The position numbers and the translations under genes are program-made. From contig NZ_CP108067.1 of assembly GCF_036178145.1 (NCBI RefSeq), positions 6,833,501-6,897,500 of the forward strand: a stretch of DNA of 64,000 bases, given 5' to 3'. This document shows, in pieces, positions 41,285-49,820 of the stretch. A model generated the notes under the pieces. It made no database searches. It had not been told where the DNA came from and saw only the letters and a list, made by a program, of their open reading frames with translations. Source of the DNA: Streptomyces sp. NBC_00273. Its GTDB lineage: Bacteria; Actinomycetota; Actinomycetes; Streptomycetales; Streptomycetaceae. The first letter of the stretch is position 1. Each line of letters opens with the position of its first letter.

Positions 41285-42906
41285 GCACCAGCGTCAACAA
41301 CGAGCGCAAAGCGCCGGCCGGCGAGCGCGTAGCGGACTGGGCGGACGGCCGCCTGGGCATCTACGGCCTGGCCAAGGCCAACATGCGCAAGATCTTCCCG
41401 GACCACTGGTCCTTCATGCTGGGTGAGATCTGCCTCTACAGCTTCATCATCATCATCCTCACGGGTGTGTACCTGACGCTGTTCTTCCACCCGAGCATGA
41501 ACGAGGTCGTGTACCACGGCTCGTACGTGCCGATGCAGGGCGTCATGATGTCCGAGGCATTCGCCTCGACGCTCGACATCAGCTTCGACGTCCGCGGTGG
41601 CCTGCTGATCCGTCAGATCCACCACTGGGCAGCGCTGATCTTCGTCGCGGCCATGGTCGTGCACATGATGCGCGTCTTCTTCACCGGCGCGTTCCGCAAG
41701 CCGCGTGAGGTCAACTGGATCTTCGGCTTCCTGCTGCTGGTCCTCGGCATGTTCACCGGCTTCACCGGTTACTCGCTGCCGGACGACCTGCTCTCGGGTA
41801 CCGGTGTCCGCTTCATGCAGGGCGCCATCCTGTCCGTCCCGGTCGTCGGCACGTACCTGTCGATGTTCCTGTTCGGCGGGGAGTTCCCGGGCGGCGACTT
41901 CGTCGCGCGGTTCTACTCGGTGCACATCCTGCTACTGCCCGGCATCATGATGGGCCTGCTCGTGGCCCACCTGATCCTGGTCTTCTACCACAAGCACACC
42001 CAGTTCGCGGGTCCCGGCAAGACGAACGACAACGTCGTCGGCATGCCGCTGCTGCCGGTCTACATGGCCAAGGCCGGAGGCTTCTTCTTCCTGGTCTTCG
42101 GTGTCATCGCGGCCGTCGCGGCCGTCGCCACGATCAACCCGATCTGGGCGCTCGGCCCGTACCGCCCGGACCACGTGTCCACCGGCGCGCAGCCCGACTG
42201 GTACATGGGTATGCCGGAAGGCCTGATCCGAGCCATGCCCGGCTGGGAGATCAACATGTGGGGCCACACGCTCGTCCTGGGCGTGTTCATCCCGCTGCTG
42301 CTCTTCCCGCTGGTGCTCGGCGCGATCGCCGTCTGGCCGTTCATCGAGTCCTGGGTCACCGGGGACAAGCGCGAGCACCACATCCTGGACCGCCCGCGCA
42401 ACGTCCCGACCCGTACGGCCTTCGGTGTCGCCTGGATCGCGGAGTACATCGTGCTCCTCATCGGCGGTGGCAACGACATGTTCGCCCAGTACTTCCACCT
42501 GTCGATCAACTCGATCACCTGGTTCGTCCGGATCGGCTTCTTCGTCGTCCCGGTCCTCGCCTTCATCGTCACCAAGCGGATCTGCCTCGGCCTCCAGCGC
42601 CGGGACCACGACAAGGTGCTGCACGGTCGCGAGACCGGCATCATCAAGCGTCTGCCGCACGGTGAGTTCGTCGAGGTCCACGAGCCGCTCCCGGCGGGCC
42701 AGCTGCACAAGCTCACCGCGCACGAGCAGTACAAGCCGTACGAGATCGGCCCGACGGTCGACGAGAACGGTGTCGAGCGCAAGGTGAAGGCCACCGAGAA
42801 GCTGCGCGCGAAGCTCAGCAAGGGCCTCTACGGCGAGAACAACCAGATTCCGAAGCCCACGGTGGAGGAATACAAGGAGATCCAGTCCGGCCACGGCCAC
42901 CACTGA
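41281..42906 (+). CDS. qcrB: cytochrome b subunit of the bcc complex
   Basis: 541 residues. Eight or so spans with haem b ligand histidines (RQIHHWAALIF, VVHMMRVFFTG, and YSVHILLLPG) and a WYMGMPEGL-containing extension; the actinobacterial C-terminal tail is longer than in mitochondria. It holds the two quinone sites. Last gene of ctaE-qcrCAB, followed by a T-tailed terminator. Confidence 0.96.
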   Translation: MSTSVNNERKAPAGERVADWADGRLGIYGLAKANMRKIFPDHWSFMLGEICLYSFIIIILTGVYLTLFFHPSMNEVVYHGSYVPMQGVMMSEAFASTLDISFDVRGGLLIRQIHHWAALIFVAAMVVHMMRVFFTGAFRKPREVNWIFGFLLLVLGMFTGFTGYSLPDDLLSGTGVRFMQGAILSVPVVGTYLSMFLFGGEFPGGDFVARFYSVHILLLPGIMMGLLVAHLILVFYHKHTQFAGPGKTNDNVVGMPLLPVYMAKAGGFFFLVFGVIAAVAAVATINPIWALGPYRPDHVSTGAQPDWYMGMPEGLIRAMPGWEINMWGHTLVLGVFIPLLLFPLVLGAIAVWPFIESWVTGDKREHHILDRPRNVPTRTAFGVAWIAEYIVLLIGGGNDMFAQYFHLSINSITWFVRIGFFVVPVLAFIVTKRICLGLQRRDHDKVLHGRETGIIKRLPHGEFVEVHEPLPAGQLHKLTAHEQYKPYEIGPTVDENGVERKVKATEKLRAKLSKGLYGENNQIPKPTVEEYKEIQSGHGHH

Positions 42907-42962
42907 TCCCCGCATGAACGCATGAGGGACTGATTTCGGTCAGTCCTGGTGTCGCCACGGCG

Positions 42963-42996
42963 AGAGCCCCGTCCAGTGTCTGGACGGGGCTCTTTG
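42963..42996 (+). terminator. Terminator after qcrB
   Basis: Perfect 14-bp stem (42963-42976 with 42980-42993), three-base loop, then TTT. Confidence 0.92.
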
Positions 42997-43085
42997 CCGT
43001 AACCGGGGCTGGATAGGCTGAACCCTGACCGATCAGACGTGGGCGCCGGAAAATGGGGGCGGCCCACCGACAGCAGGAGCGGACC

Positions 43086-44150
43086 ATGAACGTTGCGACC
43101 CCGGCAGGCGGCGACAGCGTGGCGGCCCGTGGCTGGCCGGGCGTTCTCGACGCTCTGCTGACGGGCCAGGACCTGCGCGCGGAGGACACCGCCTGGGCCA
43201 TGGACCGGATCATGCGGGGGGAGGCCACCGACGCCCAGATCGCCGGCTTCACGGTCGCGCTGCGGGCCAAGGGGGAGACGGTCGAGGAGATCAACGGCCT
43301 CGTACGGGCGATGTACGCGCACGCCAACCTGATCGAGGTGCCGGGCCGTACGGTGGACATCGTCGGCACCGGCGGCGACGGGGCCAAAACGGTGAACATC
43401 TCCACGATGTCGGCGATCGTGGTGGCCGGTACCGGCGCCAAGGTCGTCAAGCACGGCAACCGGGCCGCGTCCTCCGCGAGCGGGTCCTCGGACGTCCTGG
43501 AGAAGCTCGGGGTGAACCTCCAGCTGAGCCGGGAGCGGGTCGTGGAGGTCGCCGAGGAGGCCGGCATCACCTTCTGCTTCGCCGTGAAGTTCCACCCGGC
43601 ACTGCGCCATGTGGCCGCGGCCCGCAAGGAACTGGGCATCCGGACCTTCTTCAACGCGCTGGGCCCGCTGACCAACCCGGCCCGGGTGCGCGCCCAGGCG
43701 ACCGGCGTGGCCGATCCCCGGATGGCCCCGATCATCGCCGGCGTGCTCGCCGCGCGGGGCTCCTCCGCCCTGGTCTTCCGGGGCGACGACGGCCTGGACG
43801 AACTGACCACGACGTCGACCTCGCGCATCTGGTGGGTCCGCGACGGCAAGGTCTCCGAGCGGGCCTTCGACCCCCGTGACGTGGGCATCTCCCTGGTCGA
43901 CGTCTCCGCCCTGGCCGGCGGGGACCCCTCGTACAACGCGGACGTGGCCCGCCGCCTGCTGGCCGGCGAGACCGGCCCGGTCCGCGACGCCGTCCTGCTG
44001 AACTCGGCGGCCGCCCTGGTGGCCCTCGACCCCGGCCCGGGCACCCTGGAGGAGCAGATCACCTCCGGCATCGCCCGTGCGGCGGAGTCCATCGACTCGG
44101 GTGCGGCCCGGGCCGCCCTCGAGCGCTGGGTGACGGCCAGCAACGCGTAG
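43086..44150 (+). CDS. trpD: anthranilate phosphoribosyltransferase
   Basis: 354 residues. TrpD transfers phosphoribose from PRPP to anthranilate in tryptophan synthesis. Motifs: [17 protein letters not shown] (PRPP site) and [19 protein letters not shown] (substrate/Mg site). ATG 43086 is preceded by CAGGAGCGG. It is alone, with no other trp gene in the window, which is usual for Streptomyces. Confidence 0.95.
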   Translation: MNVATPAGGDSVAARGWPGVLDALLTGQDLRAEDTAWAMDRIMRGEATDAQIAGFTVALRAKGETVEEINGLVRAMYAHANLIEVPGRTVDIVGTGGDGAKTVNISTMSAIVVAGTGAKVVKHGNRAASSASGSSDVLEKLGVNLQLSRERVVEVAEEAGITFCFAVKFHPALRHVAAARKELGIRTFFNALGPLTNPARVRAQATGVADPRMAPIIAGVLAARGSSALVFRGDDGLDELTTTSTSRIWWVRDGKVSERAFDPRDVGISLVDVSALAGGDPSYNADVARRLLAGETGPVRDAVLLNSAAALVALDPGPGTLEEQITSGIARAAESIDSGAARAALERWVTASNA

Positions 44151-44174
44151 CGGGACGAGAACGGCGCGGAAGCG

Positions 44175-44207
44175 AAGACCCCGGTCCACGATGCGGACCG
44201 GGGTCTT
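44175..44207 (+). terminator. Terminator after trpD
   Basis: Perfect 13-bp stem (44175-44187 with 44195-44207), seven-base loop. Confidence 0.88.
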
Positions 44208-44233
44208 GCGTACGCGCGATCATGTGGCAGGAT
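44206..44233 (+). promoter_or_regulatory. Candidate promoter of the riboswitch transcript
   Basis: TTGCGT (44206-44211), 16-base spacer, CAGGAT (44228-44233). A start about seven bases on would place the 5' end just before the riboswitch P1 stem. Confidence 0.45.
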
Positions 44234-44241
44234 GCTGAACA

Positions 44242-44356
44242 GGTCACGAGTGACAGCGTTTAGGCCCCGGCTTGCTGTCCGGCAACCCTCCTTCCGTGGC
44301 GGGGTGCCCCGGGTGATGACCAGGTCGTAGGCAACAAGGCCTACGGCAAGCGCGGA
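44242..44356 (+). promoter_or_regulatory. SAM riboswitch (S-box related, SAM-I/IV-like)
   Basis: The core reads GGTCA...CCGGCTTGCTG..CCGGCAACCCTCC...GGGGTGCCCC..TGACC, with P1 formed by GGTCA (44242-44246) and TGACC (44317-44321). A further hairpin GTAGGC/GCCTAC (44327-44332 with 44339-44344) and a GCAAGCGCGG strand follow, as in the actinobacterial SAM-I/IV variants where a pseudoknot forms downstream. It lies before a class V aminotransferase/desulfurase-like gene, so sulfur metabolism is regulated by S-adenosylmethionine. The subclass is from memory. Confidence 0.85.
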
Positions 44357-44358
44357 TC

Positions 44359-44398
44359 CCTCGACACCAGGGGTCCTGGTCTTCTCGAGGAGCTTTTT
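44359..44398 (+). terminator. Riboswitch expression-platform hairpin
   Basis: CCTCGA (44359-44364) pairs with TCGAGG (44385-44390), and inside ACCAGG (44366-44371) pairs with CCTGGT (44375-44380). A T5 run at 44394-44398 follows. It looks like an intrinsic terminator directly after the SAM aptamer; its right arm also covers most of a GAGGAG Shine-Dalgarno. Confidence 0.75.
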
Positions 44399-44400
44399 CC

Positions 44401-44421
44401 GTGAGCAAGCGAATGCGATAG
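44401..44421 (+). CDS. Possible 6-codon leader peptide
   Basis: GTG AGC AAG CGA ATG CGA TAG (MSKRMR) begins eight bases after GAGGAG (44387-44392), immediately past the riboswitch terminator T-run. It is very short, so chance is possible, but the ribosome site is good and partly buried in the hairpin. Confidence 0.4.
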   Translation: MSKRMR

Positions 44422-44582
44422 GGCGACTCCGCCCCTACTTCACCCCTCGGACCAGGGTCACTTCCGTGTACCCCCGCCCCGTGCGCTCCGAGGACCCTCC
44501 CCGTACCCCGGACGGCCGCAGCGCCGTACCCGCGTACGGGCACACCGAAGCCATTCAGCCCTGCCTGCCGGGAGATACCGCC

Positions 44583-45974
44583 ATGTCCGCATCCCTGAAC
44601 GCCGCCGCCCCCGCCACCGCCGCCGCAGCCACCGTCGACCCCGCCTGTGCCGAGCCGCTCGCGGTCCTCGGCCGGGACGTCACCGTCCCCCTCGTCACCG
44701 GCGGCGAGGTCACCTACGCGGCCCTCGACTACGCGGCCAGCGCCCCCGCCCTGCAGCGGGTCTGGGACGACGTGGCCGCGTACGCCCCGTACTACGGCAG
44801 CGTGCACCGCGGCGCCGGTTACCTCTCGCAGCTCTCCACCGACCTCTTCGAGCAGAGCCGGGTCACCGTCGCCGAGTTCCTCGACTGCCGCCCCACCGAC
44901 CAGGTCGTCTTCACCCGGTCCACCACCGACTCGCTGAACCTGCTCGCCGCCGTACTCCCCGCCGACTGCCAGGTGTTCGTCTTCGAGACCGAGCACCACG
45001 CCTCGCTGCTGCCGTGGACGAACGCCCGGGTCACCTATCTCAACGCGCCGCGCACCCCGGCCGAGGCCGTCGCCACCCTGGAGCGCGCGCTGGCCGACCG
45101 CGACCCCTACGGCCCCGCGCTGGTCTGCGTCACCGGAGCCTCCAACGTCACCGGCGAGCTGTGGCCGGTCAAGGAACTCGCCGCCGCCGCGCACGCCCAC
45201 GGCGCGCGCATCGTGCTGGACGCCGCCCAACTGGCCCCGCACCACCCCGTCTCCGTACAGGAGCTGGACGTCGACTGGGTCGCCTTCTCCGGGCACAAGC
45301 TCTACGCGCCCTTCGGCTCGGGCGTGCTCGCCGGGCGCGCCGACTGGCTCCAGCAGGCCGACCCGTACCTCGCGGGCGGCGGCGCCTCCCGCAAGGTGGC
45401 CCGGCGCGAGGACGGCGGCGTGGACGTCGAGTGGCACACCACCGCGGCCCGCCACGAGGCCGGCTCCCCGAACGTCATCGGCGTCTACTCCATCGCCTCG
45501 GCCTGCAAGGCCCTGACGGAGGCCGGCTTCGAGAACCTCGTCGCCCGCGAGCAGCACCTCATCGCGAAGGTCCGGGAAGGCCTGGCGCAGGTCCCGGAGG
45601 TCCGGATCCTCTCCCTCTTCGGGGACGACGCCCCGCGGGTCGGCGTCATCTCCTTCGTGGTGGACGGCTGGAACAGCTCCCACTTCGCCGCCGCGCTGTC
45701 CGCCGAGTACGGGATCGGCGTACGCGACGGGCTGTTCTGCGCCCACCCGCTGGTCCGCACCCTGCTGGGCAGCGAGCCGCAGGCCCAGGGCGAATGCGGA
45801 GCACCGGAGGCCGCCCCGGGCGAGCGCTCCCTCAACGCCATCCGCGTCAGCTTCGGCGCCGGCACCCCCGACGAGCACGTCGACCGCTTCGTCGGCGCCG
45901 TGAAGGAACTGGTCACCTCCGGAGCCAAGTGGCAGTACCGCACGGAGGAGGGCCGCTGCGTGCCGGCGGTGTGA
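44583..45974 (+). CDS. class V PLP-dependent aminotransferase / cysteine desulfurase-like enzyme
   Basis: 463 residues. PLP lysine K239 in AFSGHKLYAP, PLP Asp in VLDAAQ, and a cysteine C386 (DGLFCAHPL) placed like the sulfur-accepting Cys of SufS-type enzymes. It is longer than SufS and has a variable Ala-rich N-terminus. The upstream SAM riboswitch suggests a role in sulfur amino acid metabolism, such as cysteine desulfuration or a lyase step, rather than general Fe-S assembly. ATG 44583 follows CGGGAG; an in-frame GTG at 44466 lacks such a site and would add a Pro-rich stretch. The 160 bases between the leader ORF and this start show no other feature. Confidence 0.85.
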   Translation: MSASLNAAAPATAAAATVDPACAEPLAVLGRDVTVPLVTGGEVTYAALDYAASAPALQRVWDDVAAYAPYYGSVHRGAGYLSQLSTDLFEQSRVTVAEFLDCRPTDQVVFTRSTTDSLNLLAAVLPADCQVFVFETEHHASLLPWTNARVTYLNAPRTPAEAVATLERALADRDPYGPALVCVTGASNVTGELWPVKELAAAAHAHGARIVLDAAQLAPHHPVSVQELDVDWVAFSGHKLYAPFGSGVLAGRADWLQQADPYLAGGGASRKVARREDGGVDVEWHTTAARHEAGSPNVIGVYSIASACKALTEAGFENLVAREQHLIAKVREGLAQVPEVRILSLFGDDAPRVGVISFVVDGWNSSHFAAALSAEYGIGVRDGLFCAHPLVRTLLGSEPQAQGECGAPEAAPGERSLNAIRVSFGAGTPDEHVDRFVGAVKELVTSGAKWQYRTEEGRCVPAV

Positions 45975-45987
45975 CACCGTAAGGATC

Positions 45988-46569
45988 ATGAGCTACTGGG
46001 ATCCGCTACCGACCGTCCGGGCCTGCGCGGAGGGCGAGCCGCTGCCGGGCCTCGCCGAGTGGGTGCCCGCGTACAACGACTCGTGGGACACCCGGCCCGA
46101 GGCGTGGCGGGAGCGCAACTGGCGCAACGTACCTGGGCCGTTCTACGGGGCGGCGACCGACACCTGCTGGGTGGGCCGGGGGGTCGCACCGGACCACATC
46201 CTGTACGACGACGAGTTCGGCCTGGAGTTCGTCTACCGCCAGCCGCGCACGCCCGAGGAGACGCACCGGGTCATGGCCGCGGCCTGGCAGGACCCGATGG
46301 CCGGTTTCGCGTGCGACGGGGACGAGCGGTGGACGCCGGAGCTGGTACGGGAGTGGTGGCGGGACCGGGGCCGGGTCCGCGAGTGGGCCGTGGGCCTGGA
46401 CCGGAGCTGGTCGGCCTCGGCCCGGGCGGAGGAGCGCGAGGCGGCCGGTGGTGCCAGGGCGTACGTGGCGTACATCGACGACGGCCTCGCGGACCATCTC
46501 CGCGGCTACGTGTTCTGGCTGGCGGAACACCGCCAACCGCGTGCGGACGAACTGCTGCCGCCGCTTTGA
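45988..46569 (+). CDS. conserved hypothetical protein
   Basis: 193 residues, Trp-rich and acidic, starting MSYWDPLPTVRACAEGE 13 bp after the class V enzyme gene, so it may be co-transcribed under the SAM riboswitch. No signal peptide, membrane segment or catalytic motif is recognised. Codon usage is typical. No function is proposed. Confidence 0.72.
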   Translation: MSYWDPLPTVRACAEGEPLPGLAEWVPAYNDSWDTRPEAWRERNWRNVPGPFYGAATDTCWVGRGVAPDHILYDDEFGLEFVYRQPRTPEETHRVMAAAWQDPMAGFACDGDERWTPELVREWWRDRGRVREWAVGLDRSWSASARAEEREAAGGARAYVAYIDDGLADHLRGYVFWLAEHRQPRADELLPPL

Positions 46570-46630
46570 CCTGCGGCCGGCTCGGCGGTGTGGGGCTCGG
46601 TGGCGCGGATCCTTCTGCCGAGGTGGTTTC

Positions 46631-46724
46631 GCCTCAATCGCCAGCGGGGCTTCAAAGGGTGGGGCGGTGCCCCGCACTCTCAGCCCCGCCGGCGTTTGAG
46701 GCGCGGGTCCGGGCGGAGCCCGGT
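46631..46724. repeat. Modular inverted repeat, copy C (partial)
   Basis: Two arms (46632-46650 and 46681-46700) pair with about two mismatches, followed by the GGGTCCGGGC-GGA-GCCCGG hairpin at 46704 on. The CTCCCAGC...GCTGGG module is missing. It lies between convergent genes. Confidence 0.7.
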
Positions 46725-46785
46725 GGGGGCCGGGTACCCGCCGAGGGGCGCGGCCCGGACCGTACCGCAGACCGCGCCGGAGGCG

Positions 46786-47067
46786 TTACGCGTCGAGACC
46801 GATCGCGAACGCCGCTTCCAGGTCGTGCTGGGAGTACGTGCGGAAGGCCACGTGGGTGTCCGTCGCCTCGACGCCGGGGATCTTGCTGATGCGGCCGGGG
46901 ATGATGTCGGCCAGGTTCTCGTGGCGGGCCACGCGGACCAGCGCGATCAGGTCGTACGTCCCCGTGACGGAGTAGACCTCGCTGACGTTCTCGAGGGCGG
47001 CGATGGACTCGGCGATCTCGGGGATCCGGTCCACGCTGGTCTTGATGAGCACGATCGCGGTGATCAC
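46786..47067 (-). CDS. stand-alone Lrp/AsnC ligand-binding (RAM) domain protein
   Basis: 93 residues, reading as the C-terminal alpha/beta sandwich of Lrp/AsnC regulators (ITAIVLIKTSVDRIPEIAE, VYSVTGTYDLIALVRV, GVEATDTHVAFRTYS) without any DNA-binding HTH. It could bind amino acids or modulate full-length Lrp proteins. GTG 47067 overlaps the stop of the rhomboid gene (GTGA), so it is translationally coupled to it. Confidence 0.9.
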   Translation of the reverse strand: MITAIVLIKTSVDRIPEIAESIAALENVSEVYSVTGTYDLIALVRVARHENLADIIPGRISKIPGVEATDTHVAFRTYSQHDLEAAFAIGLDA

Positions 47068-47786
47068 GGCTGGCTGTCTCCCTCGGTGGCCGTCGCTGGT
47101 CGCCTCACTCTAGTCGTACCCCGATAGCGCGCCCACGCGTAGAGGAAGCCGAGCGAGAAGCCCACCAGATGGGCCAGATAGGCGACCCCCGGCCCGCTGC
47201 CGGCCCGCTGCGCCGCCACCCATTGGAGGGCGAACCAGAAGAGCAGCACCATCCACGCCGGGAACCGCAGCGGCAGGAAGAAGAGGAACGGGAACAGGCT
47301 CGTCACCCGCGCCCGCGGGAGCAGGAAGAGGAAGGCGCCCAGCACGGCCGAGATGGCACCGGAGGCCCCGACCAGCGTCTGCGGGGAGCCCGCGTTGGCC
47401 GCCGCGTACGCCGCCATCGCCAGGTACCCCGCACAGAGGTAGAAGACGAGGAACGCCGGGCGGCCCATCCGTTCCTCCGCCATCGCGCCGAAAACGTACA
47501 GGAAGAGCATGTTCCCGAGCAGATGCAGCCAGCTGCCGTGGACGAACAGCGCGGTCAGCGGGGTCAGCCAGGCGCGCGGGCTGCCCGTGAAGAGCTCGTC
47601 GGGGACCACGCCCCAGCGCCGGAAGTAGGCGGTCCCGGCGGACAGCAGCTCTTCCCCGGTCCCGTAGGCCGGGTTGAGCCCCGAGGCCGGGCCGAGTACG
47701 AACACCACGGCGCAGCCCGCGATCAGCGCATGGGTGACCACCGGTCCCCGGGCGGCCTCGCGAACGGCCCGCCACTTTACGATCAT
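47064..47786 (-). CDS. rhomboid family intramembrane serine protease
   Basis: 240 residues, six spans. Catalytic serine S142 in LVGASGAISAV and catalytic histidine H206 in AHLVGF; HGSWLHLLGNM (H83, H88, N92) supplies the oxyanion region. The fold and dyad are complete, so it should cut single-span membrane substrates; the substrate is unknown. ATG 47786 chosen; ATG 47798 is possible and neither has a clear Shine-Dalgarno. Confidence 0.93.
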   Translation of the reverse strand: MIVKWRAVREAARGPVVTHALIAGCAVVFVLGPASGLNPAYGTGEELLSAGTAYFRRWGVVPDELFTGSPRAWLTPLTALFVHGSWLHLLGNMLFLYVFGAMAEERMGRPAFLVFYLCAGYLAMAAYAAANAGSPQTLVGASGAISAVLGAFLFLLPRARVTSLFPFLFFLPLRFPAWMVLLFWFALQWVAAQRAGSGPGVAYLAHLVGFSLGFLYAWARYRGTTRVRRPATATEGDSQP

Positions 47787-47922
47787 GTGACAGAGCATGA
47801 CGTAAGGGGACCCACCTGAAGCGGTGGCAGGCCGTAGGGTTACGAGCTGCGGTCCGCAGGACGACGCATACGGCGGCGCGGGCGGCTTTAATTGAATCAG
47901 CTACGAAGGAGAGAGCGGCCTG

Positions 47923-48162
47923 ATGACGGTTCCCCTGCCGACCGACACCACCCGGTGGCGCTGCACCCTGTGCGGCAACCTCACGCGCTTCGACGTGACC
48001 CGTTCGTCGAAGGTCGTCGAGTACGTCCACCTGGACCTCGCCGGGGAGCCCAAGGTCGAGGAACGCGAGGTGGTCAATGAGACCATCGAGTCGGTCCGCT
48101 GCCGCTGGTGCAACGCGGTGGACCAGATCGAACTCGTGGACAGGCCGGGCGCGGACTCCTGA
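47923..48162 (+). CDS. small zinc-ribbon-like protein
   Basis: 79 residues with two CxxC pairs (CTLCGN and CRWCN) spaced to form a zinc ribbon. Conserved in actinobacteria to my knowledge; function unknown. ATG 47923 is preceded by GAAGGAGAG. It precedes the NYN-domain gene by 43 bp, perhaps in one transcript. Confidence 0.82.
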   Translation: MTVPLPTDTTRWRCTLCGNLTRFDVTRSSKVVEYVHLDLAGEPKVEEREVVNETIESVRCRWCNAVDQIELVDRPGADS

Positions 48163-48205
48163 CGGAGACGCACCCACAGGAAGATCACGGTAGGGGTGAC
48201 GGATT

Positions 48206-49567
48206 GTGGAGCCAGCAAGCGGCGCTGAGCCGGCCGACGCGGCCGGCGACGCCGCCGAGGCGCTCGACCACCCGCTGCCGGAAGGCGTGCGGCGCCGGGT
48301 CGTCGCGCTCGTCTCGGACGCCTTCGGCGCGCTGACGGTCGCGGACCTCCCGGCGCAGCTGCGCCAGTATGCCCGGTTCACCCCGACCCGGCGCGCCAAG
48401 TTCGCGGGCAACGCCATGGCCGCGGCGGTCGAGACCGACGCCGTGTTCCGGAGCAGGGTCGCCGAGAAGCTGCGCGAGGCGCAGGCCGATCTGGCCGCCG
48501 CGCTGGAGGCCGGCGCACCCCCGGCCGCCGCGGATCCGCTGGACGTGGCGGCCGCCGCCTTCGTCCTGCGGCCGGCCGGCTGGGTCAAGCTGGTGGCCGC
48601 CGCGGGCGAGGAGGCGCAGCGCGCCGACGCCGAGCGGGTCGGCGAGGAGACCCGGCGCGAGCTGGAACGGTTGCGCGACGAGCTGGCCCACGCACGGGAG
48701 CTGCAGCGCACGGGCGGGGAGCAGGTCCGGGTCGAACTGGACGCGGCCCGCAAGGAAGCGGAATCGCTTCAGCGCAAGCTGCGCAGCGCCCTGAGCGACG
48801 TCAAGCGGGGTGACGCCGCCCTGCGCAAGGTGAATGCGGAGATCGACGGGATCCGCGGCGACGCGGCTGCTCGGGTGGCCGCTGCCGAGAGCGAGACCCG
48901 GCGGCTCAAGGCCCGTCTCGCGGAGGTGGAGGCGGCGCTGGAGACCTCGCGCCGGGCCACCCGCGAGGGGCGCAGCATCGAGGACATGCGGCTGCGGCTG
49001 CTGCTGGACACCGTGCTGGACGCGGCCCAGGGGCTGCGCCGGGAGCTGGCCCTGCCGCCGGTCTCGACGCGGCCGGCCGACACGGTGGAGGCGGTGGAGC
49101 CGGGCCGGATGACGCCGAAGGACATCGCGGCGCGGGCCCTCTCGGAGACCGATCCGGCTCTGCTGGACCAGTTGTTGGCGCTGCCCCAGGCGCATCTGGT
49201 GGTCGACGGCTACAACGTGACCAAGACGGGGTACCCGACGATGCCGCTGGAGAAGCAGCGGCTGCGGTTGCTGGGCGGGTTGTCGATGCTGGCCGCGCAG
49301 ACGGGTGCGGAGATGACCTGCGTCTTCGACGGGGCGGAACTGGCGGCCCCGGTGCTGCTCGCGCCGCCGCGCGGGGTGCGGGTGCTGTTCTCCAAGGCCG
49401 GGGTGACGGCGGACGAGCTGATCCGCCAGTTGGTGCGTGCGGAGCCGCCCGGCCGGCCGGTGGTCGTGGTCTCCACGGACCGGGAGGTCGCCGACGGGGT
49501 GGCCAAGGCGGGTGCGCGGCCCGTGACGTCCGCATTGTTGCTGAAGCGGCTTTCGCGCGTTTCGTAA
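48206..49567 (+). CDS. NYN-domain (YacP-like) putative RNase
   Basis: 453 residues. An N-terminal helical domain and a long coiled coil (about 140-260) precede a C-terminal NYN domain with HLVVDGYNVTKTG, CVFDGAE and VVSTDREVADG acidic motifs, which form the metal site of PIN-like nucleases. The family includes YacP/Rae1, which acts on RNA at the ribosome; the long coiled coil is an actinobacterial addition. GTG 48206. Confidence 0.85.
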   Translation: MEPASGAEPADAAGDAAEALDHPLPEGVRRRVVALVSDAFGALTVADLPAQLRQYARFTPTRRAKFAGNAMAAAVETDAVFRSRVAEKLREAQADLAAALEAGAPPAAADPLDVAAAAFVLRPAGWVKLVAAAGEEAQRADAERVGEETRRELERLRDELAHARELQRTGGEQVRVELDAARKEAESLQRKLRSALSDVKRGDAALRKVNAEIDGIRGDAAARVAAAESETRRLKARLAEVEAALETSRRATREGRSIEDMRLRLLLDTVLDAAQGLRRELALPPVSTRPADTVEAVEPGRMTPKDIAARALSETDPALLDQLLALPQAHLVVDGYNVTKTGYPTMPLEKQRLRLLGGLSMLAAQTGAEMTCVFDGAELAAPVLLAPPRGVRVLFSKAGVTADELIRQLVRAEPPGRPVVVVSTDREVADGVAKAGARPVTSALLLKRLSRVS

Positions 49568-49688
49568 CTCCTCGCCGCAATGCCCGAATTGATGGGACTC
49601 GCGGGGGACGGACCGTCAAGTGACCTGCACGGAGCGTGCGCTGTAGGTAAAGAACCTGGTCGAGGGATGAGTTTTTGCCCGGCAGGAT

Positions 49689-49718
49689 TTGAACTGATCA
49701 CAGATGGGTCACTAGGGT
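49689..49718 (+). promoter_or_regulatory. Promoter of the first NlpC/P60 gene
   Basis: TTGAAC (49689-49694), 18-base spacer, TAGGGT (49713-49718): a good HrdB-type Streptomyces promoter. It implies a 5' untranslated region of about 95 bases. Confidence 0.7.
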
Positions 49719-49820
49719 CTGCTCAAACCTTCGTGCGGTAGATCACTCATTCGGGGTGGCAGCGAAGGTGCTGCCGAGTTGCGTTCTTCGGCGGCTCCCA
49801 GGAAGAAGGAGCTCGCCTTC

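Noticed and set aside
49600..49645. Short palindromes after the NYN gene (GACGG-a-CCGTC and GCACG-gag-CGTGC)
   Set aside because: The stems are only five bases and have no T-run, so I do not call a terminator.
49568..49820. ydaO-type (c-di-AMP) riboswitch before the NlpC/P60 gene
   Set aside because: Such switches precede cell-wall hydrolase genes in actinomycetes, but I do not see the conserved core here; only a promoter and a 95-base leader are visible.
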